Numbered from the stretch's first letter, positions 24,066 to 34,217 are shown. The stretch is 64,000 bases of DNA from Cytophagales bacterium WSM2-2 (GCA_015472025.1 BNHL01000001.1:2081501-2145500), one strand, 5' to 3'. Notes: a model not told the origin generated them from the letters alone. Numbers and translations: made by a program.

Positions 24066-25115
24066 ATGTTGAAGAAGTTTCTCCTTGTGATTTTTGTGTT
24101 CGCAGTCGTGCTGACCGGATGTAAGAAAAAGAAAGCGGTGGTTAATGCTACGCGCCAATCAGGACCAGTGATGGCGGAAGGTTTTGTTGTTGAACCTCAT
24201 TTGGAAAGTGAAAAAATTGAAGTGCCGGGGTCACTGTTGCCCACAGAAGAAACGCAGATTCGCCCCGAAGTAACAGGTCGTATTGTAATATTGAATATCC
24301 AGGAAGGTACCTACGTTCGCAAGGGAGAGGTGCTGGTAAAACTTTTTGACCAGGATTTGCAGGCTCAGCTCAAAAAACTCCAGGTGCAACTTGAGATCTC
24401 CAATCGTACGGTAGAAAGACAGCGCGATTTGTTGAAAATCAACGGGATCAGTCAACAGGATTTCGATCTGAGCGCATTGGCAGTTGACAACCTTAAAGCC
24501 GACATTCAGTCCACCCAAATAGCAATATCGAAGACCGAAATACTGGCACCCTATGATGGCAAGCTCGGACTTCGCAATGTGAGCATGGGAGCTTATGTAT
24601 CACCATCGGATATCCTCACCAGTATCCGTCAGGTTGATCAGTTGAAACTGGATTTTTCCATTCCGGAAAAGTATGCCAAGGAAATTGGTGTTGGTTATGT
24701 GATCAGTTTCAGAGTGGACGGTGGGGAAAAAGATCATCAGGCAACCGTGCTTGCTACAGAAGGGAATGTGGACCAGGTGACGCGTACCCTTAAGATCAAA
24801 GCCATTGTCAGGGAAAATCATAAGGAGTTGGTGCCTGGCGTTTTCGCGAAAGTAAATTTGCAACTCGGTCGTCAGGCCAAAGCCTTGATGGTGCCTACAC
24901 AGGCAGTGATTCCGCTGGCGCGCAGCAAGCAGATTATTTTATTCCGCAAAGACAGCGTGCAGTTCCTGACGGTGGAAACAGGCATCCGTGATTCTGTCTT
25001 CGTACAAATTGTGAAAGGATTGAAGTCCGGTGATACCGTGGTGACTACCGGATTGATGTCGATACGGCCGAAATCAAAAGTCAAGATCACGAAAGTGAAT
25101 CGTTACAGTAAATAA
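24066..25115 (+). CDS. RND efflux periplasmic adaptor (membrane fusion protein), first system
   Basis: A 349-residue lipoprotein (VVLTGC, lipid Cys at 19) with the adaptor layout: barrel-sandwich halves (IRPEVTGRIVILNIQEGTYVRKGEVLVKL and KTEILAPYDGKLGLRNVSMGAYV) flanking an alpha hairpin of about 60 residues, then a beta-barrel (LVPGVFAKVNLQLG) and a membrane-proximal domain. Adaptors join an inner-membrane RND pump to an outer-membrane TolC channel. It is the first gene of an operon in the order adaptor, permease, TolC-like, with a 12-base gap to the permease. No regulator gene is adjacent. Confidence 0.94.
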   Translation: MLKKFLLVIFVFAVVLTGCKKKKAVVNATRQSGPVMAEGFVVEPHLESEKIEVPGSLLPTEETQIRPEVTGRIVILNIQEGTYVRKGEVLVKLFDQDLQAQLKKLQVQLEISNRTVERQRDLLKINGISQQDFDLSALAVDNLKADIQSTQIAISKTEILAPYDGKLGLRNVSMGAYVSPSDILTSIRQVDQLKLDFSIPEKYAKEIGVGYVISFRVDGGEKDHQATVLATEGNVDQVTRTLKIKAIVRENHKELVPGVFAKVNLQLGRQAKALMVPTQAVIPLARSKQIILFRKDSVQFLTVETGIRDSVFVQIVKGLKSGDTVVTTGLMSIRPKSKVKITKVNRYSK

Positions 25116-25127
25116 AAATCAATAGCT

Positions 25128-28100
25128 ATGAACATCTCCGAATTGAGTTTGAGGCGCCCGGTGTTGTCATTCGTGATGAGCATCATATTGGTGTTATTTG
25201 GGGCCATCGGTTTTAAATTTTTGGGTGTACGAGATTACCCGGCAATCGATCCTCCCAACATAAACGTGTCAACTTCGTACTCCGGTGCAAATGCTGATAT
25301 CGTTGAGTCGCAGATCACAGAACCGCTGGAGAAAGCAATCAATGGGATCGCTGGAATTAGAAATATTTCATCTACCTCGAGCAATGGTACAAGTCGTATC
25401 AATGTGGAATTTGATCTTGGTGTAGACCTGGAGTCAGCGGCAAATGACGTACGTGACAAAGTTTCTCAGGCCCGTAGTTCATTGCCACAGGATTTGACTG
25501 TGCCACCTGTGGTTTCCAAAGCGGACGCCAACTCTGATGCCATCATCAGTATGACCGTGCAGAGCAATACTAGAAACCCATTGCAGCTCACCGAGTATGC
25601 CACAAATGTGCTGGTGGAGCGACTGCAGACAATTAAAGGAGTAAGTGGTGTGCAGATCTGGGGCGAGAAAAAATTTGCCATGCGAATCTGGCTTGATCCT
25701 TCAAAGCTTAGCGCTTACAACCTTACAGCACTGGACGTACAAAATGCATTGACACGTGAAAACGTAGAGTTGCCTTCCGGAAAAATTGCAGGAAACTCTA
25801 CAGAACTTACGGTGCGGACTTTCGGCAGACTTTATACCGAAGACGACTTCAACGATGTCATCGTCAAAGCGTCTGCCATGGGCGACATACGCCTGAAAGA
25901 CGTGGGCCAGGCGATACTTGGCCCTGAAAATGAAGAATCGATTTTAAAGGACCGTGGTATCCCGATGGTCGGTATGGCATTGGTACCGCTGCCGGGTGCC
26001 AACTATGTTTCCATTGCTGACGAGTTTTACAAGCGAATGGATCAGTTGAAAAAAGAAGTGCCTGCAGATATCAAACTGAACATCGCTCTTGATCAAACTG
26101 TATTTATCAAGCGTGCTATCTCTGAAGTGCAGGAAACATTGTTGATTTCCTTCTTACTCGTGGTATTGATCATTTACCTGTTTTTCCGCGACTTCCTGAT
26201 TGCGATTCGCCCGCTGATCGATATCCCGGTTTCATTGATCGCTACGTTCTTCATTATGTACTTGTGCGATTTCTCGATCAATGTGTTGACCATGCTGGGC
26301 ATTGTGCTTGCCACGGGCCTCGTGGTGGATGATGGTATCGTTGTCACGGAAAACATTTATAAGAAACTGGAAGGCGGTATGAACAAGTACCGTGCAGCAA
26401 AGGAGGGGTCCAAAGAAATTTTCTTCGCGGTAATTTCGACATCCATCACATTGGCTGTGGTTTTTCTACCGATCGTCTTTTTGCAGGGATTCGTTGGTCG
26501 CTTGTTCCGTGAATTCGGAATTGTTGTGGCGGGTGCAGTGTTGATCTCAGCTTTTGTATCACTTACGCTTACCCCGGTGTTGAGTGTGAAGCTCACACGC
26601 TCTCATCATGAACACTCCCGGTTCTACAAGTTCAGCGAACCTTTTTTCGTAGGAATGGAAAACGGCTACAAGAATTTCCTGATAAAGTTTATGAACATCC
26701 GTTGGGTGGCGTTCGCGATAATCGTGTTCTGTGTGCTCTCGGTTTACTTCCTGAGCCAGAATATCCAGTCGGAACTTGCGCCCATGGAAGATCGTAATCA
26801 GTTCCGCTTAAGCATCACAGCTCCTGAAGGAACGGCCTACGATTACATGGATGCTTACGTTGATAAAATTGCGCAGTTTGCTGTTGACTCAATACCTGAA
26901 GCTCGAATTATCCTCACGGTAACAGCTCCGGGTTTCAGTGGTGCAGGCTCTGTGAATTCGGCCTTCATGCGAACTACACTGGTTGACCCGAAAGAACGCA
27001 ACCGCTCACAACAGCAGATCGTGGATATGGTGTCGAAAAATCTGTCGCGGTTTCCGCAAGGCCGCGCTTTTGCTATCCAGGAACAAACGATCTCGGTAAA
27101 CAGGCGTGGAGGGCTTCCGGTACAATTCGTAATTCAGAATAATAATTTCGAGAAACTGCAGGCGGTACTTCCGAAGATTTTGGAACAGGCCAACGCAAAC
27201 CCGACACTCCAAGGCGTTGACATCGACTTAAAATTTAATAAACCGGAGCTTCGCGTAAAAATAAACCGCCTCAAGGCAACGCAGCTTGGCATCAGTGTTC
27301 AGGATATTTCGCAGACACTGCAGTTAGCTTACAGTAACCTCCGGTTCGGTTATTTCACCAGAGATGGGAAACAATATCAGGTGATCGGTCAGGTAACGAG
27401 AATCAATCGCGATGATCCTGAGGATTTGAAGAAATTGTATGTGCGTACAAATTCAGGCCAATTGGTTTCTATTGATAATGTGATTTCTATAGAAGAGTCA
27501 GTCACACCTCCGGCATTGTACCATTTCAATCGTTATAAGTCAGCAACAATTTCTGCCGGTCTTGCCCCTGGAAAAACAATTGGCGATGGAATTGCAGCAA
27601 TGCAAGGTATTGTGAAGCCAATGCTGGATGAATCTTTTGCAACATCATTGTCAGGCACTTCGCGTGACTTTGCTGAAAGCTCGGGCAATACTTCGTTCGC
27701 TTTCATTCTGGCACTGGCATTGATTTATCTCGTACTTGCCGCACAGTTTGAGAGTTTCATCGATCCGCTGACGATCATGGTGACAGTGCCGCTAGCGATA
27801 GCCGGAGCGTTCATTTCTCTGTGGTTGTTCGGGCAAACCATTAATATCTTCTCACAAATCGGGATGATCATGCTGATAGGCCTGGTGACAAAAAATGGAA
27901 TTTTGATTGTGGAATTTGCCAATCAGAAGCGTGAAGAAGGTTTATCAAAAATGGATGCAGTAATCGAAGCTTCACGTCTTCGCCTCCGCCCGATTTTGAT
28001 GACGAGCCTGGCAATGGCCTTAGGCTCTTTACCAATAGCGTTGTCGCTCGGTGATGCCAGCACCAGCCGTATTCCGTTGGGCATCGTGATCGTAGGTGGA

Positions 28101-28241
28101 ATCATGTTTTCATTGATACTTACATTGTTCGTTATTCCGGCCATGTATTCTTACCTGTCACGACCACGCAAACACATCGACAAAGAATTAGAAGAAGAAA
28201 CTGCATCTCAACCCCACAAGGAGTTAGTCTATGAACAATAA
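25128..28241 (+). CDS. RND efflux permease (HAE1/AcrB-like), first system
   Basis: A 1037-residue inner-membrane proton-drug antiporter with twelve membrane helices and two large periplasmic loops. Family features seen are the first helix LRRPVLSFVMSIILVLFGAIG, the TM4 proton-relay pair LATGLVVDDGIVVTENIYK, the conserved DFLIAIRPLIDIPVSL before it, and the TM10 Lys in LIGLVTKNGILIVEFANQ. These put it in the hydrophobe/amphiphile exporter group, not the metal group. The substrate is unknown. Its end overlaps the TolC-like gene by 11 bases, so the two are translationally coupled. Confidence 0.95.
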   Translation: MNISELSLRRPVLSFVMSIILVLFGAIGFKFLGVRDYPAIDPPNINVSTSYSGANADIVESQITEPLEKAINGIAGIRNISSTSSNGTSRINVEFDLGVDLESAANDVRDKVSQARSSLPQDLTVPPVVSKADANSDAIISMTVQSNTRNPLQLTEYATNVLVERLQTIKGVSGVQIWGEKKFAMRIWLDPSKLSAYNLTALDVQNALTRENVELPSGKIAGNSTELTVRTFGRLYTEDDFNDVIVKASAMGDIRLKDVGQAILGPENEESILKDRGIPMVGMALVPLPGANYVSIADEFYKRMDQLKKEVPADIKLNIALDQTVFIKRAISEVQETLLISFLLVVLIIYLFFRDFLIAIRPLIDIPVSLIATFFIMYLCDFSINVLTMLGIVLATGLVVDDGIVVTENIYKKLEGGMNKYRAAKEGSKEIFFAVISTSITLAVVFLPIVFLQGFVGRLFREFGIVVAGAVLISAFVSLTLTPVLSVKLTRSHHEHSRFYKFSEPFFVGMENGYKNFLIKFMNIRWVAFAIIVFCVLSVYFLSQNIQSELAPMEDRNQFRLSITAPEGTAYDYMDAYVDKIAQFAVDSIPEARIILTVTAPGFSGAGSVNSAFMRTTLVDPKERNRSQQQIVDMVSKNLSRFPQGRAFAIQEQTISVNRRGGLPVQFVIQNNNFEKLQAVLPKILEQANANPTLQGVDIDLKFNKPELRVKINRLKATQLGISVQDISQTLQLAYSNLRFGYFTRDGKQYQVIGQVTRINRDDPEDLKKLYVRTNSGQLVSIDNVISIEESVTPPALYHFNRYKSATISAGLAPGKTIGDGIAAMQGIVKPMLDESFATSLSGTSRDFAESSGNTSFAFILALALIYLVLAAQFESFIDPLTIMVTVPLAIAGAFISLWLFGQTINIFSQIGMIMLIGLVTKNGILIVEFANQKREEGLSKMDAVIEASRLRLRPILMTSLAMALGSLPIALSLGDASTSRIPLGIVIVGGIMFSLILTLFVIPAMYSYLSRPRKHIDKELEEETASQPHKELVYEQ

Positions 28242-29583
28242 GTTTTCGCTCACATTTTTAATTTCTGTTTTCTTTTTTTCTTTTTCTCACGCCCAGCAGA
28301 CGGTGACTCTGGAGGACGTGGTGCAAATGGCTCTGCAGAAAAATTATGATATCCAGGTGGCCAGGACAACGGCCGCAACCCAGCTCACTGATAAACAGTT
28401 TCTTTACGGAGCATTTATTCCGACCATCAACGCAAGCGGAACGTACAGCAGAAACAATAACTATATCATCAATCAGCAGTTTCCATTTAAGTATGGAACA
28501 TCGCCTCAAGAAGCGCAGGATGGCACTGAGCATAATTTCAATGGGTTGAGCTATACTACCAATGCAAGTATTCAGGCAGCTTGGACCGTATTTGACGGTA
28601 CCCGAATGTTTGCTACCCGCAGGAGGCTTATCCAACTGGCGGAATGGGGAGAGACGAATATCCGCAATCAGATGATGAACACGGTTGCAATAACGATGAC
28701 TAACTTTTACAACATCGTTCGTCAGCAAGAGCAGTTGAAAGCAATACAAGAAGTGATGGCCGTTAATCTCGAGCGCGTAAAATTGGCGGAAAGAAAACTG
28801 GAGGTCGGTACAGGCGCGAAGCCAGAGCTGTTACAGGCAAAAGTCGATCTGAATGCACAACGGACATTGGTAGTGCAGCAAGAAATTCTGATTCAACAAT
28901 TAAAAGACCAGTTGAATGGCCAGGTGGCATTTGGGCTGCCAGCCACATTTATCATTGCCGATACGATTCCCATCAATCTCGATTTGAACAGGGATGAGAT
29001 TACTTCAGCTATCGAAAATTCTAATCAGACAGTGCTAGCCGCGAGAAAAAACCTGGATGTAGCGACCACGGCTGTAACAGAAGCACGTGCAGGAAGGTCG
29101 CCCATAATTCAAGTGCTTTCTTCGTATGGATTGAATCGAACGGAAAACAAGGTACAATTCAACGGAGCTGTTCAAAAGTTGAGCCACACGCAGCCGTTCA
29201 GTCTCGGGTTCGGTGTTTCCGTGCCAATTTTAAATAACCTGAGTGCTACGCGATTAATTGCTCAAGCCAAAGTCACACAATCCCGGATGCAGGCGATCTA
29301 TGATCAGCAAAAGACGTTGGCTACAGTAGGCGTGCTTAATGCATTTACCAACTACGAAAATTCAAAACGTATCTTGCAAATTCAGGAAGAGAATATTCTC
29401 GTAGCGAAGGAGAACGTAGTTATTGCATTGGAAGGATTTCGAAGAGGAATAACCACCTACATCGAACTGCGTACGGCTAACCAAAGTTTGTCAGATGCCT
29501 ACAATCAACTCATTGCTGCCCGCTTTAGCACGAAGGCTTCGGAGATCGAGTTAATGCGACTACAAGGTTCCCTGTTGAAATAA
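28231..29583 (+). CDS. TolC-family outer-membrane efflux channel, first system
   Basis: A 450-residue outer-membrane protein with a signal peptide (MNNKFSLTFLISVFFFSFSHA, then QQ). Two TolC repeats of long helices and short strands follow: TLEDVVQMALQKNYDIQVAR opens the first, and the second contains FSLGFGVSVPILNN. The last helix has GITTYIELRTANQSLSDAYNQL, the position of the conserved LDA(Q/E)-type motif. It overlaps the permease by 11 bases and completes the tripartite pump. Its stop is 9 bases from the stop of the convergent DcrB-like gene, with no hairpin between. Confidence 0.94.
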   Translation: MNNKFSLTFLISVFFFSFSHAQQTVTLEDVVQMALQKNYDIQVARTTAATQLTDKQFLYGAFIPTINASGTYSRNNNYIINQQFPFKYGTSPQEAQDGTEHNFNGLSYTTNASIQAAWTVFDGTRMFATRRRLIQLAEWGETNIRNQMMNTVAITMTNFYNIVRQQEQLKAIQEVMAVNLERVKLAERKLEVGTGAKPELLQAKVDLNAQRTLVVQQEILIQQLKDQLNGQVAFGLPATFIIADTIPINLDLNRDEITSAIENSNQTVLAARKNLDVATTAVTEARAGRSPIIQVLSSYGLNRTENKVQFNGAVQKLSHTQPFSLGFGVSVPILNNLSATRLIAQAKVTQSRMQAIYDQQKTLATVGVLNAFTNYENSKRILQIQEENILVAKENVVIALEGFRRGITTYIELRTANQSLSDAYNQLIAARFSTKASEIELMRLQGSLLK

Positions 29584-29592
29584 GATTTAAAT

Positions 29593-30072
29593 TTACTTGA
29601 GCACAAATGAATCCATGATTGGATTCGCAGTTCCAAGTTGGTTATCGAACGAAGCTTGTGAGGTAGTGAGCGTCAGCACATAAGCTTTTTCGCCTTTGAC
29701 CCAATAGTACTGTTTCCACTTCAGTTTGAATTCTCCCTGCGTTCCACTGAAAATAACGGTGTGTTTCGTTCCTGTCGTTTCCGACTGATGAATCGTGGCA
29801 TCCGTGAGATATTGTTTTATCTGTGATGTAGACAGATCCGCGTATTTTTTCAGATCCAAGTCCAGGCCTTTCAAATCCTGAACAATTAAGTTGATGTTGT
29901 TTCTGAATGCAGCTGATTCACGCGGGGCATAAAGAATGAACTTGGTGTTTTGGCTCCCGCTCTGATCAAGCTCCCAGGTATCGGAATATTTTATTTTGAA
30001 TTCTGGAGTCTCTAATGACTTCCATTCGAAGGTAACGCCAACCGTTAAGACAAAGAAAAGCAAGTATTTCAT
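29593..30072 (-). CDS. Exported DcrB/PsbP-like protein
   Basis: A 159-residue protein with a short signal peptide (MKYLLFFVLTVGVTFEW). The mature domain has the PsbP/DcrB pattern (ETPEFKIKYSDTWELDQSGS, then the central strand AFRNNINLIVQDLKG, and KHTVIFSGTQGEFKLKWKQYYWVKGEKAYVLTLTTS). Such domains bind ligands or help assembly in the periplasm. The specific role here is unknown. It lies 5 bases after a VOC protein and 13 + 5 bases downstream of scpA's operon partners, at the end of a three-gene minus-strand unit. Confidence 0.75.
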   Translation of the reverse strand: MKYLLFFVLTVGVTFEWKSLETPEFKIKYSDTWELDQSGSQNTKFILYAPRESAAFRNNINLIVQDLKGLDLDLKKYADLSTSQIKQYLTDATIHQSETTGTKHTVIFSGTQGEFKLKWKQYYWVKGEKAYVLTLTTSQASFDNQLGTANPIMDSFVLK

Positions 30073-30077
30073 AGTGA

Positions 30078-30470
30078 TTAAAATCCGTCATCCTTCGGTT
30101 CCCAGAGCTCGATCTTGTTTCCTTCAGGATCTAAAATCCATCCGAATTTTCCATAAGAGAACTCTTGTATCTCTCCCACAATTTCCACGCCTTCCTCTTT
30201 CAATACTTTCAAAAGCTCAACCAGGTTTTCAACACGATAGTTGAACATGAAAGGCTTTTGACTTGGTTCGAAGTATTTTGTGTCCTTGGCAAAAGTACTC
30301 CATGCAGTAGTGGCTGGGGTCTTCGCATCCTTATGGTCAGGGTCAATCCATTCGAAGGTGGCCCCCCATTCGGTTACAGGCAGACCTAAATGTTTGCCAT
30401 ACCATTCCCTGAGTTTTTTTGCGTCATCGCTCTTGAAGAAAACTCCGCCAAGTCCTGTAACACGCTTCAT
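30078..30470 (-). CDS. VOC-superfamily (glyoxalase-like) protein
   Basis: A 130-residue protein with the paired beta-alpha-beta-beta-beta modules of the vicinal oxygen chelate fold. The N-terminal module is GLGGVFFKSDDAKKLREWYGKHLGLPV, and the second ends in GKFGWILDPEGNKIELWEP. The last Glu (in IELWEP) is the usual metal ligand. The corresponding His near the N-terminus is replaced by GGVFF, so the metal site may be incomplete and the reaction cannot be named. It sits in an operon after scpA (13-base gap) and before the DcrB-like gene. Confidence 0.88.
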   Translation of the reverse strand: MKRVTGLGGVFFKSDDAKKLREWYGKHLGLPVTEWGATFEWIDPDHKDAKTPATTAWSTFAKDTKYFEPSQKPFMFNYRVENLVELLKVLKEEGVEIVGEIQEFSYGKFGWILDPEGNKIELWEPKDDGF

Positions 30471-30483
30471 CGTTATTTTGGAA

Positions 30484-31248
30484 TTATTGTTCTTGAATTA
30501 CTTGTTGTCCTGGCGCAGTTACCCAGAAATTATTGTATCCTTCACCAACCTGGATACTCAGCAAACCATTGGCAAGCATTTCGAGAATGGCGAGGAAATT
30601 AAAAATCAATGCAATACGCGTAGGTGCTTTCTCAAAAAGTTCGGTGAAGGCAACTCTCGACTTGGTTGATATCTGATGAGTGATAAATTCTTTCTGGCCC
30701 TCGATGGTGTAAGGATATTGGATCACCTGGTGCACAGGGCGATTCTTCTCTTCGTCCTGACGCTTCAGCACTTTTTCAAAAACAATCAACAACTTGAAAA
30801 GGTCAACGTCTTGCAATTCTGCCTCCACGTTGGTGCTCTCCGCTAGCTGGCGCAGTTCCTTCATCAGGTTGCCGCGCTTCTCTTTCATCAACTCGGTTTC
30901 TTCCATCTTGTGGAATTGATCAACTACCGACTTGTACTTTTTGTACTCCATCAGGTGCTTCACCAGTTCTTCACGTGGATCAATTTCATTGCCTTGCTCA
31001 TCCAGTTGCGGACGTGGCAATAACATTTTCGATTTGATACGCATTAATGTGGCAGCCACCAAAATGAATTCGCTGGCGACCTCAATATTCAATTTCTCAA
31101 GTCGATGCAGGTACGCTAAAAAATCGCCCGTGATTTTTGCGATCGGAATATCGTTGATATCCAGTTCATCACGTTCAATGAAAAACAAAAGAAGGTCAAA
31201 AGGGCCTTCAAATAGAGGTAGCTTTATTTCAAAATTTTCCTGTGTCAT
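30484..31248 (-). CDS. scpA: Segregation and condensation protein A
   Basis: The start is placed at the ATG at 31248 (MTQENFEIKLPLFEGPFDLL); a GTG five codons earlier is less likely. The 254-residue kleisin has the conserved FEGPFDLLLFFIERDELDINDIPIAKIT N-terminus, which binds the SMC neck, and a middle helical region with LVKHLMEYKKYK. The C-terminal winged helix is FTELFEKAPTRIALIFNFLAILEMLANGLL. ScpA closes the SMC ring during chromosome condensation, with ScpB, which is not adjacent. It leads a minus-strand operon with a VOC protein and a DcrB-like protein and is divergent from dxs. Confidence 0.94.
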   Translation of the reverse strand: MTQENFEIKLPLFEGPFDLLLFFIERDELDINDIPIAKITGDFLAYLHRLEKLNIEVASEFILVAATLMRIKSKMLLPRPQLDEQGNEIDPREELVKHLMEYKKYKSVVDQFHKMEETELMKEKRGNLMKELRQLAESTNVEAELQDVDLFKLLIVFEKVLKRQDEEKNRPVHQVIQYPYTIEGQKEFITHQISTKSRVAFTELFEKAPTRIALIFNFLAILEMLANGLLSIQVGEGYNNFWVTAPGQQVIQEQ

Positions 31249-31437
31249 AATTCTGGCGTCCACGTTCTACAAGCCGCAATTTTCTCTGTCTTTAGCGTCA
31301 GTTAAATGCCGACTAAGGACGCAAAAGTATTCAAAATCTCAGGACAAATCGGGATCAATTTTAAATAAGTAAATTTGCGGGTTTTCAGATTGTAAAAGCC
31401 ACAAAATAACTTTAGGTTTATTTAATTTAGAACTGAA

Positions 31438-33357
31438 ATGCTGATCACTCCCGGAAAATTACTGGCGCAAATCGATAGCCCTGAAAACCTGAAGAAACTG
31501 GATCAGGCTCAGTTGGTTCAGCTTTGCAACGAACTTAGGAATTTTATCATCGACAACGTTTCGGTCTATGGCGGCCATTTTGGTGCCAGCCTCGGTGTGG
31601 TGGAACTTACCGTTGCATTGCACTATGTTTTCAATACTCCCTATGATCAGCTGGTTTGGGATGTAGGTCATCAGGCCTACGGGCATAAAATACTGACTGG
31701 CAGAAGAGATGTGTTTCACTCGAATCGAGTTTACAAAGGCATCTCCGGTTTTCCCAAAAGAAAAGAGAGCGAATACGATACTTTTGGCGTAGGTCATTCT
31801 TCCACCTCAGTCTCTGCAGCTTTGGGAATGGCTTTTGCTTCGAAAAATCTCGGAGCTAACGACAAGCAACATGTCGCCATTATCGGTGATGGTGCACTTA
31901 CCGGTGGAATGGCTTTTGAAGGATTGAATCATGCCGGTGTCTCTGACACGAACCTGCTCATTATCCTCAACGACAATTGTATGTCGATCGACCCCAATGT
32001 AGGCGCACTGAAAGATTACCTCACAGACATTACCACTTCCAAAACCTACAATCGCCTCAAGGACGATGTATGGAATATGCTGGGCAAACTTTCCACGTTT
32101 GGAAAAAATGCACAGGAAATTGTCTCTAAAATTGAAACCGGGATCAAGTCAACACTGCTCAGTCAGAGCAACTTGTTCGAGTCGTTGCATCTCCGCTACT
32201 TCGGTCCGGTAGACGGGCACGATGTCGATCACCTCGTGGCTGTATTGAATGACCTCAAAAAAATCAAGGGACCTAAAATCCTTCATTGTGTTACTGTAAA
32301 AGGAAAGGGGTACGGTCCCGCAGAAAAAGGAAATGCCACGACCTGGCATTCACCCGGTACGTTTGACAAAATCACCGGGGAGATCTTTAAAAAGACATAC
32401 GATAAACCACAAGCTCCCAAATACCAGGATGTATTCGGTCACACCCTTGTGGAACTGGCAAAATTGAACGAAAAAATCATCGGCATCACACCTGCCATGC
32501 CTTCTGGCTCTTCCATGAACATCATGATGAAGGAAATGCCCGATCGTGCCATTGACGTGGGAATTGCCGAGCAGCACGCAGTTACATTTTCAGCGGGCTT
32601 AGCTACGCAAGGGCTGGTTCCTTTCTGTAACATTTACAGCTCGTTCATGCAGCGCGCCTACGATCAGGTTGTTCATGATGTTTGTATTCAGAATTTGCCA
32701 GTCAATTTTTGTCTTGATCGCGCCGGGTTTGCCGGATCCGATGGCCCCACACACCATGGAGCATATGACCTTGCCTACTTCCGTTGTCTGCCCAATATGA
32801 TTGTGGCAGCCCCGATGAATGAACAAGAATTGCGAAACCTGATGTTTACCGCACAGTTGCCGCGAAAAGAAAAAGCGTTCTCCATTCGCTATCCCCGTGG
32901 TCAGGGTGTTATGCCGCAGTGGAAAACTCCATTTGAAGAAATTGAAATCGGCACAGGAAGAAAAATAAAAGACGGTGAAGAATTGGCCATCCTCACGATC
33001 GGCCACATCGGCAACTACGCCATCGAAGTTTGTAATCGTTTTGAAAAACAGGGAATCAGCATTGCACATTATGACATGCGGTTTGTGAAGCCACTCGATG
33101 AAAAAATGCTGCACGAAATTTTCTCCAAATTCAAAAAAGTAGTCACCGTGGAAGACGGCTGCATTCAGGGTGGCTTTGGAAGTGCCGTGATCGAATTCAT
33201 GGCCGACAATAATTATCAGGCGGAGGTAAAGCGACTCGGTATACCGGACGAAGTGATTGAACATGGTGAGCAGATCGAATTGCACCGTGAGTGTGGTTTT
33301 GACCCCGACAGCATTGAAAGAGCTGTAGCTCACATGATCGAGCAGGTGAAAGCTTAA
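31438..33357 (+). CDS. dxs: 1-deoxy-D-xylulose-5-phosphate synthase
   Basis: A 639-residue thiamin-diphosphate enzyme that condenses pyruvate with glyceraldehyde 3-phosphate, the first step of the MEP isoprenoid pathway. Visible are VYGGHFGASLGVVELTVALH (H47 equals the catalytic N-terminal His), the ThDP-binding IIGDGALTGGMAFEGLNHAG through LNDN (about 148-180), the transketolase-like DVGIAEQHAVTFSAGLA with the catalytic Glu, and the C-terminal VVTVEDGCIQGGFGSAV. Length is normal. A near-consensus -7 (TAACTTTA at 31407-31414) precedes it. The alpha/beta hydrolase gene begins 2 bases after its stop. Confidence 0.97.
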   Translation: MLITPGKLLAQIDSPENLKKLDQAQLVQLCNELRNFIIDNVSVYGGHFGASLGVVELTVALHYVFNTPYDQLVWDVGHQAYGHKILTGRRDVFHSNRVYKGISGFPKRKESEYDTFGVGHSSTSVSAALGMAFASKNLGANDKQHVAIIGDGALTGGMAFEGLNHAGVSDTNLLIILNDNCMSIDPNVGALKDYLTDITTSKTYNRLKDDVWNMLGKLSTFGKNAQEIVSKIETGIKSTLLSQSNLFESLHLRYFGPVDGHDVDHLVAVLNDLKKIKGPKILHCVTVKGKGYGPAEKGNATTWHSPGTFDKITGEIFKKTYDKPQAPKYQDVFGHTLVELAKLNEKIIGITPAMPSGSSMNIMMKEMPDRAIDVGIAEQHAVTFSAGLATQGLVPFCNIYSSFMQRAYDQVVHDVCIQNLPVNFCLDRAGFAGSDGPTHHGAYDLAYFRCLPNMIVAAPMNEQELRNLMFTAQLPRKEKAFSIRYPRGQGVMPQWKTPFEEIEIGTGRKIKDGEELAILTIGHIGNYAIEVCNRFEKQGISIAHYDMRFVKPLDEKMLHEIFSKFKKVVTVEDGCIQGGFGSAVIEFMADNNYQAEVKRLGIPDEVIEHGEQIELHRECGFDPDSIERAVAHMIEQVKA

Positions 33358-33359
33358 CC

Positions 33360-34124
33360 ATGGAATCCATTTTTTACCGAAAACTCGGTAAAGGCCATCC
33401 TTTGATTTTGATTCATGGATTTTGCGAGACTCATGAAATCTGGAATGGATTTGCGGATCAGCTCTCAAAAAAATTTGAAGTCTTCGTTATTGATTTGCCC
33501 GGTTTCGGTGGTAGTCCTTTGCTTCAAGCTCCTTTCACATTAGATCAGGTTGGAATTCAAGTCTGCCATTGGGTTGCCCGGGAAAAAATTGCAAATCCCG
33601 TAGTGATTGGTCACTCGCTGGGAGGATATGTTACGCTGGCAATGGCAGCACGAGAAGGTGAAAAATTTGCAGGCATCGGGCTTTTCCAATCGACTGCTTT
33701 TCCCGATTCGGAAGAACGAAAGGCAAGCCGGAACAAGGTGATCGAATTTGTGAAAGCGCATGGCATCGACCCGTACATCGATACTTTTGTGCCGGGACTT
33801 TTCCTGGACAAAAAACACCCGGCTATTCCTGAAGTAGATCGGATTGCCCGGAAGACTTTAAAAGAAACACTTCTGGGATATGCGGCAGCTATGCGCGACC
33901 GTCCATCATCTGTTGACTTCCTGAAAAACTGCCGGAAGCCGGTCTTGATTTTAGGTGGTGCCCACGACACGATTGTCCCGGCAGCCGTCACGGAACAAAT
34001 CGGACAATTGGCCCCTCAATCGAAGGTTCGACTCATTGAAAACATCGGACACATGGCCATGTATGAGAGTAGGAATGAGGCGCTTGAAATAGTGGAGGAA
34101 TTTGTGACCAAAAGCGGTCATTAG
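33360..34124 (+). CDS. Alpha/beta hydrolase
   Basis: A 254-residue cytosolic hydrolase. The oxyanion strand is LILIHGFCETHEIWNG, the nucleophile elbow is VIGHSLGGY (S86), and the acid and base are in GGAHDTIVP (D203) and ENIGHMAMYE (H231), so the triad is complete. A cap domain lies at about 105-190. Substrate is not predictable; relatives include esterases, MenH-like and biotin-pathway enzymes. It starts 2 bases after dxs, which suggests cotranscription but does not prove a role in isoprenoid synthesis. Confidence 0.92.
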   Translation: MESIFYRKLGKGHPLILIHGFCETHEIWNGFADQLSKKFEVFVIDLPGFGGSPLLQAPFTLDQVGIQVCHWVAREKIANPVVIGHSLGGYVTLAMAAREGEKFAGIGLFQSTAFPDSEERKASRNKVIEFVKAHGIDPYIDTFVPGLFLDKKHPAIPEVDRIARKTLKETLLGYAAAMRDRPSSVDFLKNCRKPVLILGGAHDTIVPAAVTEQIGQLAPQSKVRLIENIGHMAMYESRNEALEIVEEFVTKSGH

Positions 34125-34217
34125 GTTCCAGTTTTATAATTTTTGTTGCCCTCGGATTTATCCCCCATCCTGCATATATTTGGCGATTCAGATAAGCTAA
34201 TTGAACCATCTTTTAGC

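Noticed and set aside
24066..29583. Heavy-metal (Cus/Czc-type) RND system
   Set aside because: The permease has the DD pair of TM4 and the Lys of TM10 typical of the drug-exporter group, and the adaptor lacks the Met/His-rich metal motifs.
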